Positions 45,984 through 54,571 are shown, counted from the stretch's first letter. The stretch: DNA of 64,000 nt from Ruminococcus difficilis (GCF_016680995.1 NZ_JAEQMG010000040.1:124001-188000); one strand, 5' to 3'. A program made the numbers and translations. The notes: generated from the letters alone by a model not told the origin.

Positions 45984-46553
45984 ATGCCAAATCTGCTTGT
46001 CTTTGCCGGGCCGAATGGTTCCGGTAAAAGCACCATTACTTCAAAAATCGGAACAGTCGGAGAATACGTTAACGCAGATGTGATTAAAACGGCAACGAAG
46101 TGTTCCGATATGGATGCGGCGCTGATTGCCGAAAGAACGCGAGAGTATCTTTTGGATTGTGAAAAGGACTTTACCTTTGAAACGGTATTATCTACCGAAA
46201 GAAACTTGAAACTAATGATTCGCGCCAAAGAGAAGGGTTATTATATCACCTGCTTCTACGTTCTGACTGTTGATCCGCAAATAAATGTACAAAGGGTCAA
46301 GAAACGCGTGCTGGGTGGGGGACATTCTGTGCCGGAGAATAAAATCAAAGACCGTTGGCATAAGGCTTTGAAGCTCCTTCCGTCGCTGTTATCTGTATGT
46401 GATGAACTCTATATTTTTGATAACTCCGCCGAAAGAGAAGATGCCTCATCCTGCTTGATCGTGAAGCTTGTTGACGGGAAAGCGGAGATTTATTCCAATC
46501 AATACTGGAGTGAAGAAAGAATCCTTCAGCTGTTGAAAGGCGGTTCTTCGTAA
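45984..46553 (+). CDS. Zeta toxin-like P-loop kinase
   Basis: 189 residues, RBS CGGAGGG. Walker A LLVFAGPNGSGKSTITSKI is at residues 4-22. NADVIKTA (Asp in the zeta substrate pocket), RTREYLLDCEKDFTFETVLS (Walker-B/E-containing segment) and RVKKRVLGGGHSVPENKIKDRW (the 'R...GGH.vp...i..R' signature of this group) follow. Zeta toxins phosphorylate UDP-N-acetylglucosamine; this short-form group is often annotated as a zeta family or ATPase of unknown target. With the RelB-type protein upstream it forms a predicted toxin-antitoxin pair. Confidence 0.75.
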   Translation: MPNLLVFAGPNGSGKSTITSKIGTVGEYVNADVIKTATKCSDMDAALIAERTREYLLDCEKDFTFETVLSTERNLKLMIRAKEKGYYITCFYVLTVDPQINVQRVKKRVLGGGHSVPENKIKDRWHKALKLLPSLLSVCDELYIFDNSAEREDASSCLIVKLVDGKAEIYSNQYWSEERILQLLKGGSS

Positions 46554-46632
46554 TTTCTTCGTCAAATGGTAGATGTCAGTGCCCAGTAGCTTTTTCAGAA
46601 TATCAAATGGCTCAAACATAATCAAAATGTGA

Positions 46633-46698
46633 AACCACCTATGATAGATCGAGTGTTCTATCATAGGTGGTTGTTTTATTGTATGTGTTTTATGATAA
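46633..46698 (+). repeat. Terminator-like hairpin, copy B of a duplicated 65-bp segment
   Basis: AACCACCTATGATAG / CTATCATAGGTGGTT, perfect 15-bp stem, followed by GTTTTATTGTATGTG. It closes the toxin operon and matches 36206-36262 including downstream sequence, in the same orientation 10.4 kb away. Confidence 0.7.
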
Positions 46699-46746
46699 GT
46701 CTGATATAATTAGCAGGCTGTTATATCAGCAGGGTCAATAGCTTCT

Positions 46747-47000
46747 CAGAGATAGAAGACATCATTTCGTTTAATGAGCTGTTGGAGCTCGTCTATGCGA
46801 TAGGAATTGATGATAAAGGCGCTTTCACCGTCGAAGCGGAAGGATACGGTTTTTGAGAACGGGGCTCGATGTTCGAACTCGGTGATAAATCTGCCTCGCG
46901 TATGCTTTTTTGAGTGTATTAAAGGTCGTCATAAAACCGATGCCGCTGCCGCCGGAACACACGTGAGTAGTGACGCGTTCCATGCCGAGCTTCAACAGGG
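46747..47000 (-). pseudogene. C-terminal fragment of a GHKL sensor kinase
   Basis: The minus strand starting near 47000 reads LLKLGMERVTTH, SGGSGIGFMTTFNTLKKAYA. After a one-base shift it reads FITEFEHRAPFSKTVSFRFD, GESAFIINSYRIDEL and ends NDVFYL-stop at 46747. It matches the last 85 residues of the kinase at 12129-13586 closely. No upstream part exists: homology begins right beside the stop codon of the HNH gene (47008), so that gene and its neighbours probably replaced the rest. Confidence 0.75.
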
Positions 47001-47007
47001 TAAACTA

Positions 47008-48033
47008 CTAACGGATTATCGTATTGATATATTCCATCAAATTGTATTCAATATGGTTTTTCCAATCGCAGATATATCCGTCTATTTTTCGAAAACGACT
47101 ACCGTTAGGTATCTCTCCTATTATATACTTTCTTCTTAAAATATTATAAAGGCATACGATAGCACATATTTGGTTTTGGATTTGTGTTAGTAAACACCAA
47201 TGTGCATCTTCGGGAAAACGGATCGGAAAGTCAGAATTCTGACATATGTGTTCGTTGATCCAGTTGTTATTATTTGGTTCTCCGCTAACAATCCAATTCC
47301 TGAATATGTCAAAGTCATGACTGCTTACAAAATCCGCGCCGTATAATTTACACAATACGTTAAATGCAATTTTTGCATAAGCGCGATCTGTAGCTTTGCT
47401 TTCCAGTATTCTATCATTTAGACTTGGCTGAAGAATACTGTGAGAAACACCCCCCACGGAATCTTTTGATTTTAACAAAGCATCTATTTTGTCGTGGATG
47501 CTTTCTTTATCAGGACATACAACATACCATTTCTTATCATAGAATCCAATTAGGATAGTATCATCCGAATAGTTATCCGGCGTGATGTTCACAAATCTGG
47601 GGCTTTTATTGAATTCCGAAAGCATATTAAGAAACTTATGAAATGATTCCGTTAATTCCTTTTCGGAAGTGTATTCGTCACTAAAGGAAAAAGAATTAGC
47701 CGATATACTGATATGAGGTATATGATATACTTTTCCCATACTCATAAATCCAAGGCTTAGTTTATTACTGATGTCGTCATTATCAGAGAAGTACAGTATT
47801 CTTACAGTTCCGGATGGCAAGGTAGAACCTCGTTTTCCGGGTCCGGAAAAGCCTCTGCAAAGAGATACTGTAGAAGCATGAATCATTTCATCTTCCAGTT
47901 TGCAGAAAATAGAATTAGCTTGATCTGAAACGCATCCCTTTTCTAAAGTGTGAATTCCACCGATGGCTGCAGGAAAAATGTGTTCTCTACCGTTGTATGT
48001 AAGGTTATCTCGATTTCTTAAATAAATACACAT
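47008..48033 (-). CDS. HNH-endonuclease-like protein
   Basis: 341 residues. The N-terminus resembles HNH_5-type nucleases: MCIY followed by NGREHIFPAAIGGI (the 'EH.iP.aiGG' motif carrying the catalytic His) and SDQANSIFCKLEDEMI (the 'CN...' position reads DQANSIFC). The usual second Cys of the first zinc pair (CxxC) is Leu5 here, so metal binding may be altered. The remaining 280 residues match nothing I recognise. There is no good ribosome site; translation may be coupled to the DUF2971 gene 45 bp upstream. Nuclease activity is inferred. Confidence 0.6.
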   Translation of the reverse strand: MCIYLRNRDNLTYNGREHIFPAAIGGIHTLEKGCVSDQANSIFCKLEDEMIHASTVSLCRGFSGPGKRGSTLPSGTVRILYFSDNDDISNKLSLGFMSMGKVYHIPHISISANSFSFSDEYTSEKELTESFHKFLNMLSEFNKSPRFVNITPDNYSDDTILIGFYDKKWYVVCPDKESIHDKIDALLKSKDSVGGVSHSILQPSLNDRILESKATDRAYAKIAFNVLCKLYGADFVSSHDFDIFRNWIVSGEPNNNNWINEHICQNSDFPIRFPEDAHWCLLTQIQNQICAIVCLYNILRRKYIIGEIPNGSRFRKIDGYICDWKNHIEYNLMEYINTIIR

Positions 48034-48078
48034 ATCATTATCGTATATGGATCTGCTGATCTATATCCTTCATTTCGT

Positions 48079-48903
48079 TTATAACATTCCTGAAAGACAG
48101 CTTTCCTTTAATTCAGCTGTCGGATTATACTTTTCAATTAAATCTTGAACGATTACTCTGCTGCCTGCACCGATCCGAGGGCTTAATGTAACTTGCATAT
48201 CGGCAAAGGCTTTGTCGTCTATTATCATATCGTAATAAGAAAACGGTTGTTTTTCCGCACCAAACAACAATCTGTTTGCAAACATCTGAAAATCTGTATT
48301 GATTTTATCCGGCGATTGCATTAGATTTAGCGGATAGATATTAAGAATATATCGCCATTCCTTTTGAAATTGCCAATGCAGATTTTTATATTTCCCCAAT
48401 TTACCAAAATTGATGGAGAATTGGTTTCCGTTTTCAAGAAGCAATTTGGGATATAACTTCTCTTTTTCGTCAGTATACTCTACTTTACATAAAAGATCTT
48501 TTGTGATAGCCTGTATGGAAATGAACCCTTTTGAGAAGATCTCTGCAAGCGGAATAATAGTCTGTATGGAATTGCCCTTTGATGCGTCTGTGATATGTAA
48601 GCCTTTAGCTTTAGCTAAATCTTCCGCTGTGTTGTTATACAGCCTAAAAGGATTCTTAGATAGACGAATTCTAACTCCCTTGTCTAATGAGGCGTACATA
48701 TTCCACATCGGAATGCTTTCTGATTCATCATCAGTCCAGGAACTGACGTAAACAAATTGACCGGCATTTTTTAAATCGTATGTTTCCTGCTCTTGAAGAT
48801 CATCCATTTTATCAAGAGAATTAAATCGGATGGATCGATTCTTTAGGATTAGCGCCAGTGTTTCTACACTGGTATAATGGTACAAGTATTCATTGTTCTC
48901 CAT
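48079..48903 (-). CDS. DUF2971 family protein
   Basis: 274 residues, ribosome site GGGGG. The N-terminus is diagnostic: LYHYTSVETLALILKNRSIRFNSLDKMDDLQE, the 'yhYts...l..iL....i..s....nD..E' pattern of DUF2971. FVYVSSWTDDESESIPMWNMYA (the 'CfS....... mW..Ya' motif) follows, then KVEYTDE and FQKEWRYILNI. The biochemical role is unknown; the start resembles ADP-ribosyltransferase-like families, but that link is speculative. It is paired with an HNH-like gene in one operon, a combination suggestive of a defence or toxin module. Confidence 0.75.
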   Translation of the reverse strand: MENNEYLYHYTSVETLALILKNRSIRFNSLDKMDDLQEQETYDLKNAGQFVYVSSWTDDESESIPMWNMYASLDKGVRIRLSKNPFRLYNNTAEDLAKAKGLHITDASKGNSIQTIIPLAEIFSKGFISIQAITKDLLCKVEYTDEKEKLYPKLLLENGNQFSINFGKLGKYKNLHWQFQKEWRYILNIYPLNLMQSPDKINTDFQMFANRLLFGAEKQPFSYYDMIIDDKAFADMQVTLSPRIGAGSRVIVQDLIEKYNPTAELKESCLSGML

Positions 48904-49122
48904 TCTGTTCCCCCAAGAAAGATTTGACGTGTTCCGTATCTATAATAAATTGTTTTGTTAAGCATCAAGCAGAGCTATTGTTAATCTCGCTTTCTGCAGT
49001 TTTTTTCTTCAGCCCTACGATAATAGTGGCAGGGCCTTTAAACCGTGTTCATTTTCTAAGCTTTTCTGTGAGATTGATTATCTGTAGATCAGTATAACAT
49101 CAGTTCCTTTACATCGCAAGAA

Positions 49123-49157
49123 GAATCACACACAATATATATGTATGTGTGTGATTC
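49123..49157. terminator. Hairpin in the 48904-49220 spacer
   Basis: GAATCACACACA / TGTGTGTGATTC with an 11-nt AT-rich loop. It probably ends the minus-strand gene at 49221. Nothing else is recognised in this spacer. Confidence 0.5.
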
Positions 49158-49220
49158 CTTAAGAGAATTGTCATCATCTATTCTCTTTGTTATCTTTTTT
49201 CATCTTTTAGTCTGAATGTC

Positions 49221-49619
49221 TTATTCCGATTCATTATCAACATCATCAAAGAACCGAGCAGTGGCTTCGCTGATAAAGTAGTTCATGAAGTTTTCCAACA
49301 CCTGCTCCCGCACTTCTCTTTTGGGAGGGGTGCCCCTTATCAGCTTGTCGATCAGCACATGCGCTAATGTGTTGATCGTATTGTTGATTGATCCGAATGA
49401 TGTCGATTTGACCGCGTACTTTCCGTCGCTCAGTTCATCCGAAACGATCAGGATGCCGGATGATTTGAGCTCTGCTTTGGGATCGGCTTCCAGTTTCTTC
49501 CTTGCGGCCTCCAGTCTTTTTCTGAAGCCCTGAGTATACAGAAGATCTGATAGCGGAAAGCTGAAACCGACGGTTTCCTTTTCGATATCGTGATTCTTTT
49601 TCTGTTCGTTCTTATCCAT
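49221..49619 (-). CDS. Conserved-looking hypothetical protein
   Basis: 132 residues with AGGAGG before the ATG. The sequence is soluble: a Lys-rich start, a helical RKRLEAARKKLEADPKAELK segment, then a beta-like KSSGILIVSDELSDGKYAVKS and a C-terminal helix pair. No domain is recognised. It lies about 105 bp downstream of the winged-helix protein at 49726 and is probably in the same operon. Confidence 0.6.
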   Translation of the reverse strand: MDKNEQKKNHDIEKETVGFSFPLSDLLYTQGFRKRLEAARKKLEADPKAELKSSGILIVSDELSDGKYAVKSTSFGSINNTINTLAHVLIDKLIRGTPPKREVREQVLENFMNYFISEATARFFDDVDNESE

Positions 49620-49725
49620 TATACGAACCTCCTTTATATTTATAATATGTATCTGCTATAGAGGAATAGTTTTTTCAAACCGATTCCGCTGTTGTTGATT
49701 GCAGTGTTAATGTCATCGTACCGAT

Positions 49726-50829
49726 CTATTGCTCTCTGATCGATCCTACTCTGAGCGACGGTCTCTCTGCTGTCTCTTTCAGTATACCCAAATCCCGATC
49801 CTGACAAATGATATAATTCATCTTTGCGTTGGTTTCAGCGTTATGGATAAACAACCTGAGCGTTACAGCATTGATATTCCCGGGGCAAAACCATACCGGG
49901 GCATCATGATAGAATCCTGTGCCGATCCGGAGCCGATACCTGCCCTCATCATCTCTGTCGGTGGTTTCTATGTCGCCCTGTTCGATCAGCCTGTGCATTA
50001 AATCGCTGTGATCGTTATACAGATCTTCAAAACGGCTGTAAAAGTTATCTCCGCTATCGAAAACATAGAACTCCGAATATTTGGCGGTATTGATGCCTTT
50101 TTTATCATCGTTTCGGTAGTTGGCGATGATTTGTTTTGTGATATCGATCACCGACTTTTCATCATTGCAGATCAGTATGGCGCCGCTTACGGGAATCGAA
50201 TATACTTGAGTTAAGAAGTAGGGGAGTAACCCTTCTTGCTTTGAAAAGGTCTTCATATCATGATTTGTCCGATAGACAGGGATGATCTTTCCTCTTCCTC
50301 CGAAAAAGCCTAAGACCCTTGACCCCTTAAATACGGTTGACCTGACACCCAGCATGCGCTTGAAATCCAACGCGGTATAGAAGTATACTTGATGATTGCT
50401 TTGGTCGATCGTCTCCGAAATATCCGGCTTTTCATCGGATTCATAGGGGATCCCCATACGGTCGAGGAGGGCGTAAAGATATGCGAATTGCCTTTTTCTG
50501 GTTCGGTGCTTGATATCGTACTGCCGATTATCGTCCTCGAGACAGCTCTTATACTTTATGTAATGAGGGTGTGAGGTCAGCAACTTCCCAGAGTTTGTCA
50601 GGATATATCCGATAGCGCCGTCTCTGCTGATCCGCTTGATATATCCTCTTTGCTTCAGGATCGAGATTGCCTTTCTGAAGTTGGTGCTTGACATATTCAT
50701 GTGTTGATATAGATCGCTGGGGATCTCTTTTGAATAATACAGGATATTCAAAAGACGGTCATATCTCGAGTCGTATTTTTCTCTGCTGAAGTCGATGTGA
50801 TATCCGGGATTGTTTTCATTATTTGACAT
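49726..50829 (-). CDS. Winged-helix hypothetical protein
   Basis: 367 residues, RBS AAGGAG. The N-terminal 75 residues look like a winged helix: YDSRYDRLLNILYYSKEIPSDLY, MSSTNFRKAISILKQRGYIKRIS, then DGAIGYILTNSGKLLT as the wing. The rest includes RVLGFFGGRGKIIPVYRTNH and alternating strands and helices with SGAILICNDEKSVIDI. The overall plan recalls replication-relaxation or other plasmid/ICE-associated proteins, but no specific signature is seen. It may regulate itself and the gene at 49221. Confidence 0.6.
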   Translation of the reverse strand: MSNNENNPGYHIDFSREKYDSRYDRLLNILYYSKEIPSDLYQHMNMSSTNFRKAISILKQRGYIKRISRDGAIGYILTNSGKLLTSHPHYIKYKSCLEDDNRQYDIKHRTRKRQFAYLYALLDRMGIPYESDEKPDISETIDQSNHQVYFYTALDFKRMLGVRSTVFKGSRVLGFFGGRGKIIPVYRTNHDMKTFSKQEGLLPYFLTQVYSIPVSGAILICNDEKSVIDITKQIIANYRNDDKKGINTAKYSEFYVFDSGDNFYSRFEDLYNDHSDLMHRLIEQGDIETTDRDDEGRYRLRIGTGFYHDAPVWFCPGNINAVTLRLFIHNAETNAKMNYIICQDRDLGILKETAERPSLRVGSIREQ

Positions 50830-50963
50830 CTTTTGTTCTCCTTATCATTATAGTATTTTGCTACACTGTTTTTGTACTTTATATTTTTGTTCCTTAGGAA
50901 GGTGGAGCGGCGAATTTGTTTCAATCGTCTCTCGAACCGCATCAACAGTGAAATGCCTGAATC

Positions 50964-51018
50964 ATTACCCCTGTCACGTTACTTGATTTTGTTTTTGGGT
51001 ATTTGTGACAGGGGTAAT
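50964..51018 (-). terminator. Long-stem hairpin after the 51041 gene
   Basis: ATTACCCCTGTCAC / GTGACAGGGGTAAT, perfect 14-bp arms with a 27-nt loop, just past the stop of the minus-strand gene at 51041. Confidence 0.55.
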
Positions 51019-51040
51019 TCAAAGATTTGTGACACCTAAA

Positions 51041-51724
51041 TTACGAGTTGCCGTCACGGCGTATATCATGTATCAGAAACATAAGATCAATTTCATGTTC
51101 ATTATCTGTGATATAGATCTCGGTTTTGTTCTGACCGACTCCTTTCGATTTGCAGTAATAGGCGGTGTCACACGTATATGGTGAATCATCGATCAGAAAG
51201 TGACCGATCAATCCGTTGATGATGACGGACGCTTCTTTATTGTCATTGTCAATGGCAAACTGCGGATGATTGCAGTAGGTCAGAAACGCCACCTTTGCGT
51301 GCTCAAACGGTTGGATGCCGTTTTTTATGCAGAAGTGATGCACAGCCTCGTTGACCGTTTGTGCCAGAGCGTTGTTGTAATCCTCCTTTCTTCTGCGCAT
51401 ATTGGGCAGGAGCATCGGGAGTGTGATCTTGTACATCGGGAAGTCAAAATCTGCAACCTGTTCGACAGAGATACCCATGATCTCACATTCGATATGGTTG
51501 ATCCGGTCAAGCCCCGGAAAGGATGGAATAGATTCTTTGAGCGAAAGCAAAAGCTCCCGATACAATAAAAACATGTTGGAAGTAATGCGCGCTCCCTTTT
51601 TGGTTGTGCTGACAAAACGATCAAAATCACACTCGTCTTGATGCTTTTGCAACAATCGCGTGTTGGTGAGCAGCTCCTGAGATAATTGCTGTATTCTCTC
51701 TGTGTTGTTATAAATGGTATCCAT
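51041..51724 (-). CDS. Hypothetical protein with a truncated paralogue at 36 kb
   Basis: 227 residues with GGGGG upstream of the ATG. The N-terminus is helical (MDTIYNNTERIQQLSQELLT), then RFVSTTKKGARITSNMFLLY. The middle has a Pro-rich FDFPMYKITLPMLLPNMRRR segment, and the C-terminus an INGLIGHFLIDDSPYTC region ending in DLMFLIHDIRRDG. I do not recognise a domain. A truncated copy at 36184-36474 shows that this family is repeated and moved around in this genome. It has its own terminator and appears monocistronic. Confidence 0.65.
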   Translation of the reverse strand: MDTIYNNTERIQQLSQELLTNTRLLQKHQDECDFDRFVSTTKKGARITSNMFLLYRELLLSLKESIPSFPGLDRINHIECEIMGISVEQVADFDFPMYKITLPMLLPNMRRRKEDYNNALAQTVNEAVHHFCIKNGIQPFEHAKVAFLTYCNHPQFAIDNDNKEASVIINGLIGHFLIDDSPYTCDTAYYCKSKGVGQNKTEIYITDNEHEIDLMFLIHDIRRDGNS

Positions 51725-51778
51725 CGTTTTTCCCCCTTTGCTGATACCTCAGCGTATGTTTTTCTTCGTCATTATGTA

Positions 51779-51955
51779 CTAATCAAGGCCGGCTCTTTTG
51801 CCTAAATCTAACATTGCAAAGCAGAATTTTTGCCGAGTTGTCAATGTTGTCAGTGACTGGTCACCCTCGCGGATACGCAGGGTGCGGCGGATCTCCTTGG
51901 GGATGACGACGCGGCCGAGGTCATCGATGCGTCTGACGATTCCTGTTGCTTTCAT
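51779..51955 (-). CDS. Small AbrB/SpoVT-like transition-state regulator, altered C-terminus
   Basis: 58 residues from the ATG at 51955 (AAGGAG upstream). Residues 1-32 are a perfect swapped-hairpin AbrB DNA-binding domain: MKATGIVRRIDDLGRVVIPK, then EIRRTLRIREGD. Intact homologues continue with PLEI(F/Y)TD..GE(I/V)..KKYSP. Here the chain switches to QSLTTLTTRQKFCFAML and ends soon after, and that DNA is a dispersed repeat also found at 38748-38784. The C-terminus therefore looks replaced. The dimerisation core is largely present, so binding may persist. Confidence 0.7.
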   Translation of the reverse strand: MKATGIVRRIDDLGRVVIPKEIRRTLRIREGDQSLTTLTTRQKFCFAMLDLGKRAGLD

Positions 51956-52117
51956 ATCTGAATCTCCTTGTTTTGGTTTACAAAAGTTTGCAGATATAGT
52001 GTTTGCACCCATCATAAGAAAATACGGAAATCGCGCAGGAAGAATCTGTCAGCGGAAAATCTTGACAGAAACAGCGGTATCACATAGAATAAAGGAAAGA
52101 ATTCGGGAGGTGAGAGG

Positions 52118-52882
52118 ATGCCGCGCGTTACGATCAACGGCGATGATTTCGGGATGAACGAGAGCTGTACCAAGGCGATCCTCCGCGCACTGCGCGAGGG
52201 GTTGATCACCGATACCACCATGATGGCGAACGGGTCGTTTTTTGATGAAGCTGTTCAGATGGCGAAGGAGTTCGGACTGACCGATCGGATCGGCGTCCAC
52301 TTCAATCTGACCGAGGGTCGACCGCTGACCGACGGGATCACAAAGGCGCCGCTGTTTGTCAAGGACGGCGGATTTCACCGCGCGTTTTTGCAGCAGCCGC
52401 GTGAGTTGGATGCGGCGGAGCGCAAGGCGGTTTTTGATGAGCTTTGCGCGCAGGCGGAACGTATCCGAGGCGCGGGTATCGCGATCACCCATGCCGACTC
52501 CCATCATTATTTGCACACCTATCAAACTCTCGCACCGATCTTCGCCGAGGTTTGTCGTCAGTGCGGGATCGACAGTATCCGCCTGAACCGCACGCTCGAT
52601 ACACCCGCGCATCCGCGCGTGACCGACGGGCGGATCGATAACCGATTCTGGCGGGATCAAGGCTTGCGGACCTCGGAGCATTTCGGCAGATATCCCGATC
52701 TGTTTGATTCGGAGATCCCGGATCGTACCGAGATATTGGTGCACCCCGATTTGGATAAGGACGGCAGGTTGATCGACCGTACCGCTGTGATCAACGGTCA
52801 CCCGAGTGGAATACTTTTGGATGGAGCAATCTATCGGGAGAAGTCGCTCACCCTGTGCCGCTATCAAGAACTGGTAACGTAA
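52118..52882 (+). CDS. ChbG/YdjC-family carbohydrate deacetylase
   Basis: 254 residues, RBS GGGAGGTGAG. Motifs of the YdjC fold are plain: VTINGDDFGMNESCTKAI (metal Asp pair), TDTTMMANGSFFDEAVQMA, IGVHFNLTEGRPL (metal His), ITHADSHHYLHTYQTLAPIF (catalytic and metal His) and a C-terminal TEILVHPDLD. The family removes acetyl groups from N-acetylated oligosaccharides such as diacetylchitobiose. The gene is GC-rich and single, with its own terminator, and marks the start of the core-like right side. Confidence 0.9.
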   Translation: MPRVTINGDDFGMNESCTKAILRALREGLITDTTMMANGSFFDEAVQMAKEFGLTDRIGVHFNLTEGRPLTDGITKAPLFVKDGGFHRAFLQQPRELDAAERKAVFDELCAQAERIRGAGIAITHADSHHYLHTYQTLAPIFAEVCRQCGIDSIRLNRTLDTPAHPRVTDGRIDNRFWRDQGLRTSEHFGRYPDLFDSEIPDRTEILVHPDLDKDGRLIDRTAVINGHPSGILLDGAIYREKSLTLCRYQELVT

Positions 52883-52917
52883 AAAGATCCGAAGCGTATT
52901 GCCTCGGATCTTTTGTC
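52882..52917 (+). terminator. Terminator of the deacetylase gene
   Basis: AAAAGATCCGA / TCGGATCTTTT, then GTCATTT. Confidence 0.75.
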
Positions 52918-52956
52918 ATTTACCAATGATTTTGTAATACTGAATCCTTGTTTGTA

Positions 52957-52996
52957 AGAGTAAATGTCGGGTATTACTTGCGTTTACTTTTACAAT
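52957..52996. repeat. Solo pair of IS30-type ends
   Basis: AGAGTAAATG and CGTTTACTTTTA face each other within 40 bp, resembling the two ends of the adjacent IS30 element brought together. It may be a deleted copy. Confidence 0.35.
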
Positions 52997-53075
52997 TAAC
53001 GAAAAGCGATGCGATCCCAGAGTCCCGTTTATTGTCATGATCCTTTGTTATAATAAGATTGTAGGAGTTAGAATG

Positions 53076-54571
53076 AAAAAGTAAATGTCGAGGAAAGGGT
53101 GAGAAAAGTAGAAAAAGTATTGCGTTTAGTATTGCAATAAGGTAGTGTAAAAGTGAGTGGTTACTGTCTGCGGGAAAGAGGTAATCATGAAACAAATTAC
53201 ACTGAGTGACAGAATCATTATCGAAGCCGGATTGTGTTCCGGAAAGTCCATGAGAAAGATATCCGAGGATATCGGTAAATGTCCTGAGACCGTGTCCAGA
53301 GAGATACGCGCCAACCGCACAGTTATCCGCGGCTCGTTCTATATGAACAACGACTGTGTCAACGCCAGAAGGTGTGCTCAGAAGAATCTCTGTCCTGAAA
53401 ACTACTGCAGTATATTGTGTGTGAAATGCCGGTACTACAAGTGTAGCGACATTTGCCCGAGGTACAGACCGTCTAAGTGCTCGGTCGTTGAGCAACCGCC
53501 GTATGTATGCAACCGCTGTGCCCGTAAGGATAAATGCAGCAAGAACAGATACATTTATTCCGCAAAGCTGGCTGACGCGGCGGCGAATAGAAGACGGTCG
53601 GATTCGAGACGCGGCGTTCATCTAACAGCAGAACAGTTAGATTCCCTTGACAACCTTCTTAAGAAGCAAGTGAATAAGGGACAGCCGCTGTCACATATTT
53701 ACGCCGAGCATGAAGCGGAAATGCCTGTATCGCTCAGGACGCTGTACAACTACATCGACAGCGGGATCCTTTCGGTGCGTAACATCGATCTGAGAAGAAA
53801 GGTAAGGTACAAGCCGAGAAAGCGAAAAAAGCAGGTTGCGTTAAAGGGCGATCATTTTGCCTACCGCTATGAGCATACCTATGAGGACTACAAGAGATTC
53901 ATAGAGGAACATCCGAACTGCTCGATCGTACAGATGGATACTGTGGTCGGTACAAGGTCAAAAGGACAGCGAATACTTACGATGCTGTTTGTGAAGTCGA
54001 ACATCATGCTGATGAAGCTGATCCCCGACGGTAAGGCTCAGACGGTAGTCGATTTCTTTGACAGTCTGCTGGATGTTTTGGATATGCCGGAGTTCAAGTC
54101 GCTGTTTACAGTGATCCTCACGGATAACGGACCGGAATTCAGGATGACGGATTATCTGGAATACGCGCCGTATACCGGCGAGCAGAGATGCAGAGTATTC
54201 TACTGTGATCCGATGGCTTCATGGCAAAAGGCAGAGATCGAAAAGAACCATGAATACATCCGCTATGTGATTCCGAAAGGAAAGAGCCTTGACGGTTACA
54301 CCGATGATGACATTACCTTGCTGATGAACCATATTAACAGTACCAAACGCATGAGTCTCGGCGGAAAATCTCCGTATGAGATGGTCGCTGAGGGTGATGA
54401 GAGCATGAAGTGGTTGATGCAGATAATGGGAATGGACGCCATCCCTGCGGATGACGTCCACCTCAAGCCGGATCTGTTGATCCGGTAACCACAAAATAAA
54501 TCCAACACGCAGACAGTAAAGCAGACTCGCTATTCAATATTTTGAAGTCACGGCGTATTGCGTTTACTTTT
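53076..54571 (+). mobile_element. IS30-family insertion sequence
   Basis: About 1.5 kb with one transposase gene. Imperfect terminal repeats: AAAAAGTAAATG at 53076-53087 and CGTTTACTTTT at 54561-54571 (its complement is AAAAGTAAACG). The exact tips and a target duplication are uncertain. A 13-bp direct repeat TAAGATTGTAGGA lies outside at 53054 and 54733. Confidence 0.6.
53187..54488 (+). CDS. IS30-family transposase
   Basis: 433 residues from the ATG at 53187 (AAAGAGG upstream). The N-terminal HTH is typical of the family: LSDRIIIEAGLCSGKSMRKI and DIGKCPETVSREIRANRTV. A Cys-rich zinc region follows (CPENYCSILCVKCRYYKC, CNRCARKDKC), found in the clostridial branch. The DDE core is complete: D in VQMDTVVGTRSKGQ, D in VILTDNGPEF, and E in WQKAEIEKNHEYIRYV, followed by KGKSLDGYTDDDITLLMNHI, the conserved IS30 C-terminal motif. 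The element looks intact and may be active. Confidence 0.92.
   Translation: MKQITLSDRIIIEAGLCSGKSMRKISEDIGKCPETVSREIRANRTVIRGSFYMNNDCVNARRCAQKNLCPENYCSILCVKCRYYKCSDICPRYRPSKCSVVEQPPYVCNRCARKDKCSKNRYIYSAKLADAAANRRRSDSRRGVHLTAEQLDSLDNLLKKQVNKGQPLSHIYAEHEAEMPVSLRTLYNYIDSGILSVRNIDLRRKVRYKPRKRKKQVALKGDHFAYRYEHTYEDYKRFIEEHPNCSIVQMDTVVGTRSKGQRILTMLFVKSNIMLMKLIPDGKAQTVVDFFDSLLDVLDMPEFKSLFTVILTDNGPEFRMTDYLEYAPYTGEQRCRVFYCDPMASWQKAEIEKNHEYIRYVIPKGKSLDGYTDDDITLLMNHINSTKRMSLGGKSPYEMVAEGDESMKWLMQIMGMDAIPADDVHLKPDLLIR

Noticed and set aside
52974..53621. Long minus-strand frame over the IS30 element
   Set aside because: Shadow of the transposase gene on the other strand, whose DDE motifs are clear.
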